A DNA stretch of 64,000 nucleotides from Mycolicibacterium arabiense (GTDB lineage: Bacteria; Actinomycetota; Actinomycetes; Mycobacteriales; Mycobacteriaceae): assembly GCF_010731815.2 (NCBI RefSeq), contig NZ_AP022593.1, forward strand, positions 248,001-312,000. Reading direction: 5' to 3'. Shown in pieces: positions 18,219 to 26,566 of the stretch; position 1 is the first letter of the stretch, and every line of letters begins with the position of its first letter. Made by a program: the position numbers and the translations under genes. Under the pieces are notes generated by a model, which saw only the letters and a list, made by a program, of their open reading frames with translations, did no database searches and was not told where the DNA came from.

Positions 18219-18794
18219 GTGGACGAATGGTTCGAACGCAGCCCGTTCATCGGCTTCGCGCCCTGGGTCGTCTACTGGGTGGTCGCCGAGGGGCCCAGCA
18301 CGTGGCTCTTCGGAGCGTTGTGCGCCGTGCTGTCGGCCGTGATCCTCGGCATCTCGATGGGGTTCGGCGCGCCGCGCCTGCTGGAGATCGTCACGATCGG
18401 CTTCTTCGTCGTCGTCACCGCGGCGGGGGTGATCGTCGGTGCAGCCGACCGTGACTGGATGGACACCTACGCCACGACGCTGTCGAGCGGCGTACTGGCG
18501 CTGATGGCGCTCGGCTCGCTGGCGTTCACGCCGTTCACCGAGCAGTACGCCCGGGTGGCGCGGCCGCTCGAGGACTGGGAAGAGCCGGCCTTCCGCCAGA
18601 CCAACCGGGTCCTCACGCTGATGTGGGCGCTGGTGTTCGCGCTGATCGCGATGCTGGGCTTCTTCGCGACCCAGGTGCCGCAAACGAAGGACTGGACGAA
18701 CTGGGTGATCCCGATCGTCGTCCTCGTCGGCGCCGTCGGCATGACGCAGACCTACCCCGCCAAGGTGCGCGAACGCGCCAAACCCGCATCATGA
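18219..18794 (+). CDS. Conserved membrane protein, about five helices
   Basis: A 191-residue integral membrane protein. Hydrophobic stretches lie near residues 15-45, 55-75, 85-105, 133-152 and 163-180, with a polar loop carrying PLEDWEEPAFRQTNR in the middle. No catalytic motif or family is recognised. The GTG start fits a leaderless transcript. It lies between the ssu operon and the carboxylesterase, each with its own promoter, so the context gives no functional hint. Confidence 0.72.
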   Translation: MDEWFERSPFIGFAPWVVYWVVAEGPSTWLFGALCAVLSAVILGISMGFGAPRLLEIVTIGFFVVVTAAGVIVGAADRDWMDTYATTLSSGVLALMALGSLAFTPFTEQYARVARPLEDWEEPAFRQTNRVLTLMWALVFALIAMLGFFATQVPQTKDWTNWVIPIVVLVGAVGMTQTYPAKVRERAKPAS

Positions 18795-18854
18795 TCAGCG
18801 GCTGAGCGTCCCGGCACGACGGTGGCCGGGCGGGACGGCCATACGAATCTTCGC

Positions 18855-18860
18855 TACCGT
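18855..18860 (+). promoter_or_regulatory. -10 box for leaderless start at 18867
   Basis: TACCGT ends 6 nt before ATG 18867. This supports that ATG over the in-frame start at 18822. Confidence 0.5.
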
Positions 18861-18866
18861 CTTGTC

Positions 18867-20375
18867 ATGCACGAACGCACCGTCCGCGTGACGATCGACA
18901 GCGGAACCATCGAGGGCTTCACCCGCGACGGCGTCCACCGGTGGCGTTCCGTCCCCTACGCCCGCCCACCCGTCGGAGCGTTGCGCTACCGGGCGCCTCA
19001 GCCCGTGGAGCCGTGGCGGGGCGTCCGGTACTGCCACGGTTACGCCTACTGCGCGCCACAAGATCGCAAGTACACCCTGCTGCGGCCCGGAAAGTACCAG
19101 CCGATGAGCGAGGACTGCCTGACGCTGAACGTGGTGGCGCCGGAGAAGCCCTCCGACGAACCGTTGCCCGTCATGGTCTTCGTTCACGGCGGCGGCTACA
19201 TCCTCGGTAGTTCGGCCACCCCCATCTACGACGGTGCGGCCCTGGCCCGGCGCGGCTGCATCTACGTGTCGGTGAACTACCGGCTCGGCCCGCTCGGGTG
19301 TCTGGACCTGTCGTCGCTGTCGACCGACGAACATCCAATCGACGACAACCTGTTCCTGCGCGACCTGGTTCTCGCGTTGGGCTGGGTGCGGGACAACGCG
19401 GCGGTCTTCGGTGGTGACCCCGAGAACGTGACGGTCTTCGGCGAGAGCGCGGGCGCGCACGCCGTGGCCACCCTGCTGGCGACGCCCGCGGCGAAGGGCC
19501 TGTTCCACCGCGCCATCTCGGAGAGCCCGGCCAGTGGGATGGCGGGGACCCCCGAGATCGCGGCGGCGTTCGCCGACGACTTCGTCGGCTACCTGGGGGT
19601 CACCCGCGAAGAGGGCGCGGCCGCCGTCATGGCTGCGCGCCCCGCCGAACTCGTCGGAGCGCTGAACGACCTGATGCGCGACGGCATGAAGAAGATGCGC
19701 GGGGCGTTCCCCGTCGGCCCGACCTACGACACCGAGTACCTGCCCCAGGACCCGGTCGTGGCGATGCGTGAGGGGACCGCCCACCAGGTGCCGCTGATCG
19801 TCGGCACCAACGCCGACGAGGGCAAACTGTTCACCCGCTTCCTGCAGTTGCTTCCGACCAGCGAGCCGATGATCGAGATGCTGCTTGCCGACAGTGACGT
19901 CGAGGTCCGCGAGCGGATCACCTCGGCATACCCCGGCTACCCGAATGCGTCGGCGTGCGTGCGACTCGGCGGCGACTTCGCCTTCGGGACGGCGGCCTGG
20001 CAGATAGCCGAGGCGCACGGCAGGCATTCGCCGACCTACGTCTACCGCTACGACTACGCCCCCCGTACGTTCCAGTGGTCGGGGTTGGGCGCCACCCACG
20101 CCACCGAACTGTTCGCGGTGTTCGACGTGTACCGCAGCCGGTTCGGCTCGCTGCTGACGGCCGCGGCGGACCGCCGCTCGGCACGACGGGTCAGCAACGA
20201 GGTGCAGAACCGGTGGCGCGCGTTCAGCCGCGAAGGGGTGCCCGGGGACGGCTGGCCGACCTACACGCCGGAGGAGCGGGCCGTGCTCGTGTTCGACCGG
20301 CGCACGCATCTCGAACACGACCCCAACCCGGAACGCCGCCGCGCGTGGGAGGGCTTCTCGCTCGCCGCGAACTAG
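18867..20375 (+). CDS. Type-B carboxylesterase/lipase (LipT-like)
   Basis: A 502-residue alpha/beta hydrolase of the carboxylesterase type-B family. The oxyanion loop is FVHGGGYILGSS, the nucleophile elbow FGESAGAHA, the acid is probably Glu of GTNADEGKLF, and the His is in GATHATELFAVF. A type-B esterase, LipT, lies in the M. tuberculosis rbpA/ppm1 neighbourhood, so this may be its orthologue. There is no signal peptide, so it is probably cytoplasmic. The substrate is unknown. It is followed 70 nt later by a copper amine oxidase on the same strand. Confidence 0.85.
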   Translation: MHERTVRVTIDSGTIEGFTRDGVHRWRSVPYARPPVGALRYRAPQPVEPWRGVRYCHGYAYCAPQDRKYTLLRPGKYQPMSEDCLTLNVVAPEKPSDEPLPVMVFVHGGGYILGSSATPIYDGAALARRGCIYVSVNYRLGPLGCLDLSSLSTDEHPIDDNLFLRDLVLALGWVRDNAAVFGGDPENVTVFGESAGAHAVATLLATPAAKGLFHRAISESPASGMAGTPEIAAAFADDFVGYLGVTREEGAAAVMAARPAELVGALNDLMRDGMKKMRGAFPVGPTYDTEYLPQDPVVAMREGTAHQVPLIVGTNADEGKLFTRFLQLLPTSEPMIEMLLADSDVEVRERITSAYPGYPNASACVRLGGDFAFGTAAWQIAEAHGRHSPTYVYRYDYAPRTFQWSGLGATHATELFAVFDVYRSRFGSLLTAAADRRSARRVSNEVQNRWRAFSREGVPGDGWPTYTPEERAVLVFDRRTHLEHDPNPERRRAWEGFSLAAN

Positions 20376-20444
20376 GCGGCGCCGGTCTCTGCTCGCCGTG
20401 CCGGAAACACTGCGACGCCGGGCACGGTGTGGTTGCGTGAGCGG

Positions 20445-22379
20445 GTGACCCACCCCTTGGATCCGCTGTCGGCCGACGAGTTCCGCACCGTCGCCGAGAC
20501 GTTGCGACGGGACCACGGCGTCGATTCCGGTTGGCGCATCGCGTCGATCGAACTGGCCGAACCGGGCAAGGCGGACCTGCGGGCGTTCGACGAGGGCGGG
20601 CCGACGCCACCGCGCCGGGCGGTCGCCGTGTGCCTCGACCGTTCGGCGAACGCCACCTACAAGAGCGTGGTCTCGATCGACGACGGCCGCACCGAGGCGT
20701 TCGACCACGTACCCGGTGTGCAACCCAACTTCACCGTCGACGAGTACACCGAGTGCGACCGGGTGCTCCGGGCGCACCCCGACGTGATTGCAGCGCTCGA
20801 AGCCCGTGGCATCGTCGGCGTCGAGAACGTCTTCATGGACACTTGGACCTACGGCGACGCGCTGATCCCAGAGGAGTACGGCGACCGGCGGCTCGGCTGG
20901 TCGGACACCTGGCTCAAGGAGGGGCCTGGCCGAAATCCATACGCGCACCTGGTCAGTGGTCTGCACTGCATCATCGACCTGAACACCATGGAGGTGCTGC
21001 GCGTCGAGGACGACGGCCCGTTCGCCGGCGGTGAGACCGAAATGCCCTCGGTGATGGGCGAATACGTGCCCAGGTACGTGCCCGAGCGCATCCGGTCCTC
21101 GTCGCGGCGCGAACCGCTCAAGCCCCTGCACGTCACCCAGCCCGAGGGTCCATCGTTCACGCTCGACGGCAATCTGCTGCGGTGGCAGAACTGGTCTCTG
21201 CGGGTCGGGTTCAACTACCGCGAGGGCATGACCCTGCACACGGTGCGCTACCAGGACGGCGACCGCAACCGGTCCGTCGCCCACCGCATGTCGTTCGCGG
21301 AGATGGTGGTGCCGTACCGCGACCCGTCACCGGACCACTACCGCCGCACGGCATTCGACATCGGAGAGTGGGGGCTGGGGTTCATGACCCAGTCACTGGA
21401 ACTGGGCTGTGACTGTCTGGGCGAGATTCGCTACCTCGACGCGGTCCTGCACGACAGCAGCGGGGAGCCCTACTCGATCGCCAACGCGATCTGCATCCAC
21501 GAAGAGGACGACGCGGTGCTATGGAAGCACGTCGACCACGACAGCGGTGCCGAGGTCCGCCGCACGCGCAGGCTCACCCTGTCGTTCCACGTCACCGTCG
21601 CCAACTACGAGTACCTGACCTACTGGCGGCTGTATCAGGACGGCAACATCGAGTGCGAGGTGCGCGCCACCGGGATCATGGTCACCACGCCGTTGGCCCC
21701 GGGACAGTCCAGTCCGAACGGCACCCTGGTCGACGAGCGCACGTACGCCCCGTTCCATCAGCACTTCCTGGTGGCCCGTCTGGACCTCGACGTCGACGGG
21801 CCCGACAACACCGTCGTCGCGACCGAGTCCCACGCCGAGCCTATGGGCCCGGACAACCCTCATGGGCTCGCCCTGGTCGTCCGCAACGTCCCACTGCGCA
21901 CCGAGTCCGAAGGCAAGCAGGACGTCGACTTCGCCACGCAGCGGGCGTGGAAGGTGGTCAACCCCAACGTCGTCAACGGCCTCGGCACGCACCCGTCGTA
22001 CAAGCTGGTTCCCGGCGGGGCGATCCCGCCCATGTTCGACCCCGCGTCGCCGGTGCTCAAGCGCGCGAACGTCATCGGTCACACCCTGTGGGTCACGCCG
22101 AACCACCCCGACGAGCGTTGGCCTGCAGGCGAATTCGTCAACCAGTCGGCTACCGACGGCGGGCTCGGGGCGTGGACCAGGGCCGACCGCCCGATCGAGA
22201 ACACCGACGTCGTGCTCTGGTACGTCTTCGGGCTGCACCACATCACTCGGCCGGAGGACTGGCCCGTCATGCCGGTGGACGTGGTGTCGTTCTGGTTGAA
22301 GCCGTACGGATTCTTCGACCGCAACCCCAGCCTCGACGTGGAACCGTCGCCGCCACGCGAGTGTCACCGCCCCAGTTGA
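20445..22379 (+). CDS. Copper-containing primary-amine oxidase
   Basis: A 644-residue TPQ-dependent amine oxidase that oxidises primary amines to aldehyde, ammonia and H2O2. The catalytic base Asp305 lies in AFDIGEWG. The TPQ precursor Tyr388 lies in ANYEYLTYW (the N-Y-E/D motif). The copper ligands are the HxH pair of APFHQHFLVARLD plus a His in FGLHHITRPEDWPVMP. GTG 20427 is also in frame; 20445 gives the typical N-terminus THPLDPLSADEF. With no signal sequence it is intracellular, as in other actinobacteria. The product aldehyde may be handled by enzymes elsewhere. Confidence 0.93.
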   Translation: MTHPLDPLSADEFRTVAETLRRDHGVDSGWRIASIELAEPGKADLRAFDEGGPTPPRRAVAVCLDRSANATYKSVVSIDDGRTEAFDHVPGVQPNFTVDEYTECDRVLRAHPDVIAALEARGIVGVENVFMDTWTYGDALIPEEYGDRRLGWSDTWLKEGPGRNPYAHLVSGLHCIIDLNTMEVLRVEDDGPFAGGETEMPSVMGEYVPRYVPERIRSSSRREPLKPLHVTQPEGPSFTLDGNLLRWQNWSLRVGFNYREGMTLHTVRYQDGDRNRSVAHRMSFAEMVVPYRDPSPDHYRRTAFDIGEWGLGFMTQSLELGCDCLGEIRYLDAVLHDSSGEPYSIANAICIHEEDDAVLWKHVDHDSGAEVRRTRRLTLSFHVTVANYEYLTYWRLYQDGNIECEVRATGIMVTTPLAPGQSSPNGTLVDERTYAPFHQHFLVARLDLDVDGPDNTVVATESHAEPMGPDNPHGLALVVRNVPLRTESEGKQDVDFATQRAWKVVNPNVVNGLGTHPSYKLVPGGAIPPMFDPASPVLKRANVIGHTLWVTPNHPDERWPAGEFVNQSATDGGLGAWTRADRPIENTDVVLWYVFGLHHITRPEDWPVMPVDVVSFWLKPYGFFDRNPSLDVEPSPPRECHRPS

Positions 22380-22390
22380 CACGCGTCAAC
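22375..22390. promoter_or_regulatory. Inverted repeat between the amine oxidase and the kinase fusion
   Basis: GTTGAC-ACGC-GTCAAC, a perfect 6-bp-arm palindrome with 4-bp spacer, overlapping the amine-oxidase stop and centred about 60 nt upstream of the next gene. It has the shape of a small TetR/GntR-type operator. A weak hairpin terminator is the alternative. Confidence 0.35.
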
Positions 22391-22431
22391 ATCATTGGCC
22401 GAAATCGGCGTGTCGGGCGCGTCGGGTGTCC

Positions 22432-22437
22432 TACGTT
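22432..22437 (+). promoter_or_regulatory. -10 box for leaderless start at 22444
   Basis: TACGTT lies 6 nt before GTG 22444. It selects this start over GTG 22426, which lies upstream of the -10 itself. Confidence 0.5.
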
Positions 22438-22443
22438 GACGTG

Positions 22444-24474
22444 GTGCACCCGGACTCCGCTGCCTCAACGCGCCCACCGCTCATCGAACGCCCCACCGAT
22501 CTGACCGCCGAGTGGCTCACCTCGGCGATCGGGCAGGGCGAGGTCACGGGGTTCACCGTCGACCGCATCGGCACCGGCCAGATGAGCGAGTGCTACCGCG
22601 TCGACCTCACCTACGCCGACGGAGGCAGCGGTCCGGCGTCGGTCGTCCTCAAGGTCGCCGCCGCCGACCCCAGCAGCCGGCAGACCGGTCTGGCGATGGG
22701 GCTCTACGAACGGGAGGTGCGCTTCTACTCGGAGGTCGCCCCCGGCCTCGGTGCTGCGGGGGGAATCACTAGCCCCGTCTCGCCGTGCTTCCACAGCGCC
22801 TACGACTCGGCGACCGGAGCGTTCGACCTCCTGCTCGGAGACGCCGCGCCCGCCGTCGTCGGCGACGAGATCCGCGGCGCGACAGCCGAACAGGCCACTC
22901 TGGCACTCACCCAGCTCGGGCAGGTGCACGGCCGGTTGCTGGGCGACGAGGCCCTGGCGGGCGCCGAGTGGCTCAACCGCGACTCCCCGGTCGACCAGGG
23001 TCTGATCGGCGCCCTGTACGCGGGCTTCATCGACCGCTACCGCGACCAGGTCGCACCCGAGCACCGCGAGGTGTGCGAGCGGTTCGTGGCGACCTTCGAC
23101 GCCTACATGGCGGCCGAGGCCGAGGCGGGCCAACCGCGCGGGCTGGTCCACGGCGACTACCGGCTCGACAACATGCTGTTCGGCGGCGACGGTGCCGATC
23201 GCCTGCTCACGGTGGTGGACTGGCAGACGGTGACATGGGGGCCGGCGTTCACCGACGTCGCGTACTTCCTCGGCTGCGCCTTGCCGGTCGGGCGACGGCG
23301 GGAACTGTACGACGATCTGCTCCGGGCCTACCACGATGCGCTGGGGCCCGATTCCGATGTCACGCTCGACGACGTCCGGGAAGGCGTCCGGCACCAGACG
23401 TTCTTCGGTGTGCTCATGGCGATCGTCTCGCCGATGCTCGTGGAGCGGACCGAACGCGGCGACGAGATGTTCATGGCCATGATCGAGCGGCACTGCCAGC
23501 ACGTCATCGACACCGACGCGTTGAGCATCCTGCCTGCGCCCACCGTGCCGGAACCGTTGCAGCCCAACGCCGATGACGAAGGGGCCCATCCGCCCACCGA
23601 TGAACCGCTGTGGAGCGAGAGCTGGTACTTCGACTTCGTCGACGTTGCGCAGGACGTCGGCGGGTGGATCCGGCTCGGCCTGATTCCGAACCAGGGCCAT
23701 GCCTGGATCAACGGCCTGCTGTGCGGACCCAACGTGCCGACGATCGCGGTGCTGGACTTCGAGGCGCCGCTGCCCGCGGACCACGGGCACGTCAGCACCG
23801 GTGCGATCGACCTCGTGCTGGAACCCGGGGAAGCGCTTCGCACCTATCGGGTGTCGCTGAACGGGCGCGGTGAGGCGTTCGACGATTCGGCAGCCCTGCT
23901 GCGGGGAGAGCAGGGCCGTCCCGTCGACGTCGCGATCGACCTGACGTGGACCACCGCGGGCACGCCTTACCAATACCGGCTCTCCACGCGGTACGAGATC
24001 CCGTGCACCGTCTCGGGCAGGGTGGTCGCCGACGGGCGCACCTACGAACTGGCCGACGTGCCCGGGCAGCGCGACCACTCGTGGGCCGCGAGGGACTGGT
24101 GGAGCATGGACTGGGTGTGGAGCGCGCTGCACCTCGACGACGGCACCCACGTGCATGGCCTCGACCTGAGGATCCCGGGCGCACCGCCGCTGGCCGCGGG
24201 GTACCTGCAACGCGCGGGGGAGCCCTTGGTCGAACTGGATCGCGTTACGGCGCGGGAGACGTTCGGTCCCGACGAGCTGCCCGTGTCGACCGTGCTCGAG
24301 TGTGCGCCCGGCGATCTCACCGCGACCGTCGACGTGCGAGGGCACGCGCCGGTGCTGTTGACGTCGCCGGACGGCAGGCTGAGCCGCTTCCCGCGGGCCT
24401 GGGCGACGGTCACCACCACCGACGGCCGCACCGGCGTCGGCTGGCTGGAGTGGAACCGCAACCTCACCCCCTAG
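22444..24474 (+). CDS. Aminoglycoside-phosphotransferase-like kinase fused to a DUF7064-type domain
   Basis: A 676-residue two-domain protein. Residues 15-360 are an APH/choline-kinase-like phosphotransferase: G-rich loop region IGTGQMSECYRVD, Lys in VVLKVA, Brenner motif VHGDYRLDNMLF (catalytic Asp238) and metal Asp in VVDWQTVTWGP. After a Pro-rich linker (360-390) comes a beta-rich domain of the DUF7064/DUF7065 hydroxyneurosporene-synthase-like type (ESWYFDFVDVAQDVGGW, GQRDHSWAARDWWSMDW). In many mycobacteria these are neighbouring separate genes. The substrate is unknown; small-molecule or acyl-lipid handling is only a guess. Confidence 0.8.
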   Translation: MHPDSAASTRPPLIERPTDLTAEWLTSAIGQGEVTGFTVDRIGTGQMSECYRVDLTYADGGSGPASVVLKVAAADPSSRQTGLAMGLYEREVRFYSEVAPGLGAAGGITSPVSPCFHSAYDSATGAFDLLLGDAAPAVVGDEIRGATAEQATLALTQLGQVHGRLLGDEALAGAEWLNRDSPVDQGLIGALYAGFIDRYRDQVAPEHREVCERFVATFDAYMAAEAEAGQPRGLVHGDYRLDNMLFGGDGADRLLTVVDWQTVTWGPAFTDVAYFLGCALPVGRRRELYDDLLRAYHDALGPDSDVTLDDVREGVRHQTFFGVLMAIVSPMLVERTERGDEMFMAMIERHCQHVIDTDALSILPAPTVPEPLQPNADDEGAHPPTDEPLWSESWYFDFVDVAQDVGGWIRLGLIPNQGHAWINGLLCGPNVPTIAVLDFEAPLPADHGHVSTGAIDLVLEPGEALRTYRVSLNGRGEAFDDSAALLRGEQGRPVDVAIDLTWTTAGTPYQYRLSTRYEIPCTVSGRVVADGRTYELADVPGQRDHSWAARDWWSMDWVWSALHLDDGTHVHGLDLRIPGAPPLAAGYLQRAGEPLVELDRVTARETFGPDELPVSTVLECAPGDLTATVDVRGHAPVLLTSPDGRLSRFPRAWATVTTTDGRTGVGWLEWNRNLTP

Positions 24475-24495
24475 TCCCTCTTCCGCGATTCTTCG

Positions 24496-24555
24496 GCGAG
24501 CGTGCGTGTCTGCGGGCGACACGCCGTGTCCTGACCCGATTCCACGCACGCTCGC
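24496..24555 (+). repeat. Dispersed palindromic element, copy A
   Basis: Perfect 13-bp outer stem (24496-24508 with 24543-24555). The inner part can form alternative GTGTC/GACAC hairpins (24506-24510, 24518-24522, 24526-24530). It begins 21 nt after the stop of the kinase fusion. The left half is the same core found as copies B and C. Confidence 0.8.
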
Positions 24556-24570
24556 GGCAGGCTATCGGTG

Positions 24571-24897
24571 ATGGTCATCAAGTCGATTGCACTGTTCGTG
24601 GCGGCCGCGCTGCTGGAGATCGGCGGGGCCTGGCTGGTCTGGCAGGGCGTGCGCGTACATCGCGGATGGCTGTGGGTCGGCGCGGGCGTCCTCGCGCTCG
24701 GCGCTTACGGGTTCGTGGCCGCTTTCCAGCCCGACGCCAACTTCGGCCGGGTACTTGCCGCGTACGGCGGTGTCTTCATCGCGGGGTCGCTGCTGTGGGG
24801 AATGATCGCCGACGGGTTCCGGCCCGACCGCTGGGACGTCAGTGGCGCCGTGATCTGCCTCGTGGGAGTCGGCCTGATCATGTATGGGCCGAGGTAA
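24571..24897 (+). CDS. YnfA/UPF0060 family membrane protein
   Basis: A 108-residue four-helix membrane protein of the YnfA (UPF0060) family, distantly related to small multidrug exporters. Visible: [13 protein letters not shown] in helix 1, [19 protein letters not shown], the loop [17 protein letters not shown], and a C-terminal [13 protein letters not shown] 24571 directly follows an alternative GTG at 24568. It is wedged between repeat copy A and a small accessory patch. An efflux role is possible but unproven. Confidence 0.88.
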   Translation: MVIKSIALFVAAALLEIGGAWLVWQGVRVHRGWLWVGAGVLALGAYGFVAAFQPDANFGRVLAAYGGVFIAGSLLWGMIADGFRPDRWDVSGAVICLVGVGLIMYGPR

Positions 24898-24901
24898 GCG
24901 G

Positions 24902-25117
24902 CTAGTCGCAGCAATCGCATACGCCGGTGAGCGTCAACTGCATTCCGCAGTTGCAGAAGCCCGCTTCGCGGCGGTTGCCTTGCGATCTCGGCACGCTAGG
25001 ACGGACCCGGGTTATGGGGTGCGCCACGTACCACGCCCCCTTGCGCGTGCTGGGGCCACGGTCGACGCCTTCACCGAGCGTGCGGATGACCTTTTCTTCC
25101 GAAACGAACCCATTCAT
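24902..25117 (-). CDS. Small Cys-rich protein with C-terminal zinc-ribbon-like motif
   Basis: A 71-residue protein starting MNGFVSEEKVIRTLGEG, ending in a Cys-rich tail (FCNCGMQLTLTGVCDCCD) that would form a compact metal site. ATG 25117 has a weak G-rich site upstream; GTG 25132 is the alternative. The 5' part is AT-richer than its neighbours and abuts the broken DUF222 fragment, so acquisition by transfer is plausible. No family is recognised. It could also be the surviving 3' end of a larger lost gene. Confidence 0.5.
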   Translation of the reverse strand: MNGFVSEEKVIRTLGEGVDRGPSTRKGAWYVAHPITRVRPSVPRSQGNRREAGFCNCGMQLTLTGVCDCCD

Positions 25118-25139
25118 GTAGCCCCACGCCACTGCTAAC

Positions 25140-25379
25140 CCGCAACCGGAACGCCACCAGCTTGCTCATCGTGGTGGCGCCGTAATCGAGTGGGTTGGTC
25201 TCCGCGGCGAGGCGGTTAAGGATGCGGTGTTCGGTTACCGGCAGCAGCCGCCGGACGGACTCGACGTCGTCCATGGCGGCCATCAACTCCGCGACCGTTG
25301 CGGTGTCGGTGTCGGCGGCGATCAGGTCGGCCGCCGCGGCGCGCAACGCTGCTGCCGCGTCGACCAGACTGGGTGCCAT
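25140..25379 (-). pseudogene. DUF222 (13E12 repeat family) N-terminal remnant
   Basis: About 80 residues from MAPSLVDAAAAL through DDVESVRRLLPVTEHRILNRLAAETNP to SKLVAFRLRVSSG match the N-terminal DUF222 region of the 13E12/HNH repeat proteins scattered through mycobacterial genomes. Full proteins run to 400 or more residues and end in an HNH nuclease. Here similarity stops near 25140, where the unrelated Cys-rich gene begins, so it is a truncated relic. Confidence 0.7.
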
Positions 25380-25430
25380 ACATCGAACACTAGTGCGAGG
25401 GTCCGACAAGTCACGCCCGCATTGTTATGT

Positions 25431-25500
25431 GTGAAGCCGTTGTGACGCATGAGTTTTGGCGAATCGCCGAGTGTCGAAGTGTGTCACGCGTGAAGCCGTT
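25431..25500 (+). repeat. Short direct repeats in a gene-free gap
   Basis: GTGAAGCCGTT occurs at 25431-25441 and again at 25490-25500. The surrounding 25380-25650 gap contains no gene; besides repeat copy B it holds only a C-rich tract (25539-25565). The repeats could be an insertion scar or an operator pair. Confidence 0.35.
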
Positions 25501-25565
25501 TCGCGTGCCTCAACCCATCACTCGCCGACACCTCACCGCCCACGCCAACACCCCCCAACCCACCC

Positions 25566-25625
25566 GCGAGCGTGCACAAACTCCCGCCCCAACCCGGCGT
25601 GTCGCCCGCAGACACGCACGCTCGC
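25566..25625 (-). repeat. Dispersed palindromic element, copy B
   Basis: Read on the minus strand, its first 33 bases are identical to the left half of copy A. The outer stem here is 10 bp (25566-25575 with 25616-25625). It lies 26 nt after the stop of the minus-strand SCO6745-type gene, so its orientation relative to the upstream gene is the same as in copies A and C. Confidence 0.8.
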
Positions 25626-25650
25626 CGAAAGAGGGAAGAAAGCTACCGCA

Positions 25651-26541
25651 CTAACGCAGGTGGGGCTTGTCGTCGTCGAGGTCGTCGCGGCCCAGGCCCA
25701 TGGGCGTTGCGGCGGGGATGTCGCCGGCTGCGATCACCGTCCGCGTGATGGGCGTGAGCGTGCGGAAGAGCAGCGTCAGGTCGGCGTCGTCGAGCGCGTC
25801 GAACGCCGGCAGTGCCAGCGCATCGGTCGTGTCCTCGATGCGTTGCTTGAGGTCGCGTCCGGCGTCGGTCAGCGCCCCGGCGTCGTCGACCAGGCCGCGT
25901 TCCACCAGACGACCGGTGCAGTCGCGCCACTCGTCCTCGTCGTAATGCCTGCTCTTGACGATGAACTCGCGCGGCACGCGGTCGGCCAGGGAATGCAGCA
26001 CGTTGCTCTCCCGCCCGCTGATCCCGTTGGCGACCAGCACGGCCACGTGGGCGTCGCCCCGCTGTTCGCGCAGCAGGGTGGTGGCGTGCCAGAGCCTCGC
26101 CACCGGGTCGTCCGGCCACGGCAGCGCGAGGTTCGCGGCGAACAGCGGGCGCCCGGCCCACGGTGCGCTTCGCGCAGCTCGCTTGAGAAGTGCAGTGGCA
26201 GTGCGCGTCTGGTCGTCATCGGCGATACCGCACCGCCGCAGCGCCGCGGCCGCGGACTGTTCACGGGCCTCCAGTGCGGCCGAGGGTGGCGCGAAGGTCC
26301 ACGCCGACGGCAGGGCGCGAGCGACGTGCGCCGGGGAGAAGTTGTAGAACTTCGCCGCCACCACCTCCGCCGCGACGGCGCCCAGCGGTGCCGAGCGTCC
26401 CGCGAAGTAACTCATCCAGAACCCGCGATAGCCGGCATTGTCGAATGCCGAGATGGACTCCGGCGAGAAGTAGGTCAGGGCGTGTACGGGTTCGAAGCGG
26501 TCGAACAGCCGTCGGGCGAGCTGCGGTGTTCTGGTCACCAT
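25651..26541 (-). CDS. SCO6745-family conserved protein
   Basis: A 296-residue actinobacterial conserved protein (SCO6745 type, annotated as helix-turn-helix). Typical N-terminus RRLFDRFEPVHALTYFSPE, followed by FWMSYFAGRSAPLG, KFYNFSPAHVARALPSAW and the C-terminal winged-helix-like stretch ERGLVDDAGALTDAGRDLKQRIE. An in-frame extension reaches 26634, but ATG 26541 matches the family start. Function is unestablished; DNA binding is only inferred from the C-terminal part. It is followed by repeat copy B. Confidence 0.8.
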   Translation of the reverse strand: MVTRTPQLARRLFDRFEPVHALTYFSPESISAFDNAGYRGFWMSYFAGRSAPLGAVAAEVVAAKFYNFSPAHVARALPSAWTFAPPSAALEAREQSAAAALRRCGIADDDQTRTATALLKRAARSAPWAGRPLFAANLALPWPDDPVARLWHATTLLREQRGDAHVAVLVANGISGRESNVLHSLADRVPREFIVKSRHYDEDEWRDCTGRLVERGLVDDAGALTDAGRDLKQRIEDTTDALALPAFDALDDADLTLLFRTLTPITRTVIAAGDIPAATPMGLGRDDLDDDKPHLR

Positions 26542-26566
26542 CGCAGTCAAGCATGCGGCCCGGTCC

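Noticed and set aside
18795..21284. An 829-codon minus-strand frame across the esterase and amine oxidase
   Set aside because: It is antisense to two genes with intact catalytic motifs; the translation has no recognisable domain.
24898..25650. Insertion sequence or integrated element
   Set aside because: No transposase, integrase, terminal inverted repeats with target duplication, or tRNA attachment site was found. The palindromic copies A and B are 3'-end elements that also occur elsewhere (copy C).
25427..25654. A 75-codon plus-strand frame in the gap
   Set aside because: It runs through the direct repeats, the C-rich tract and palindromic copy B and has a biased Arg/Thr/Pro composition; no start signal.
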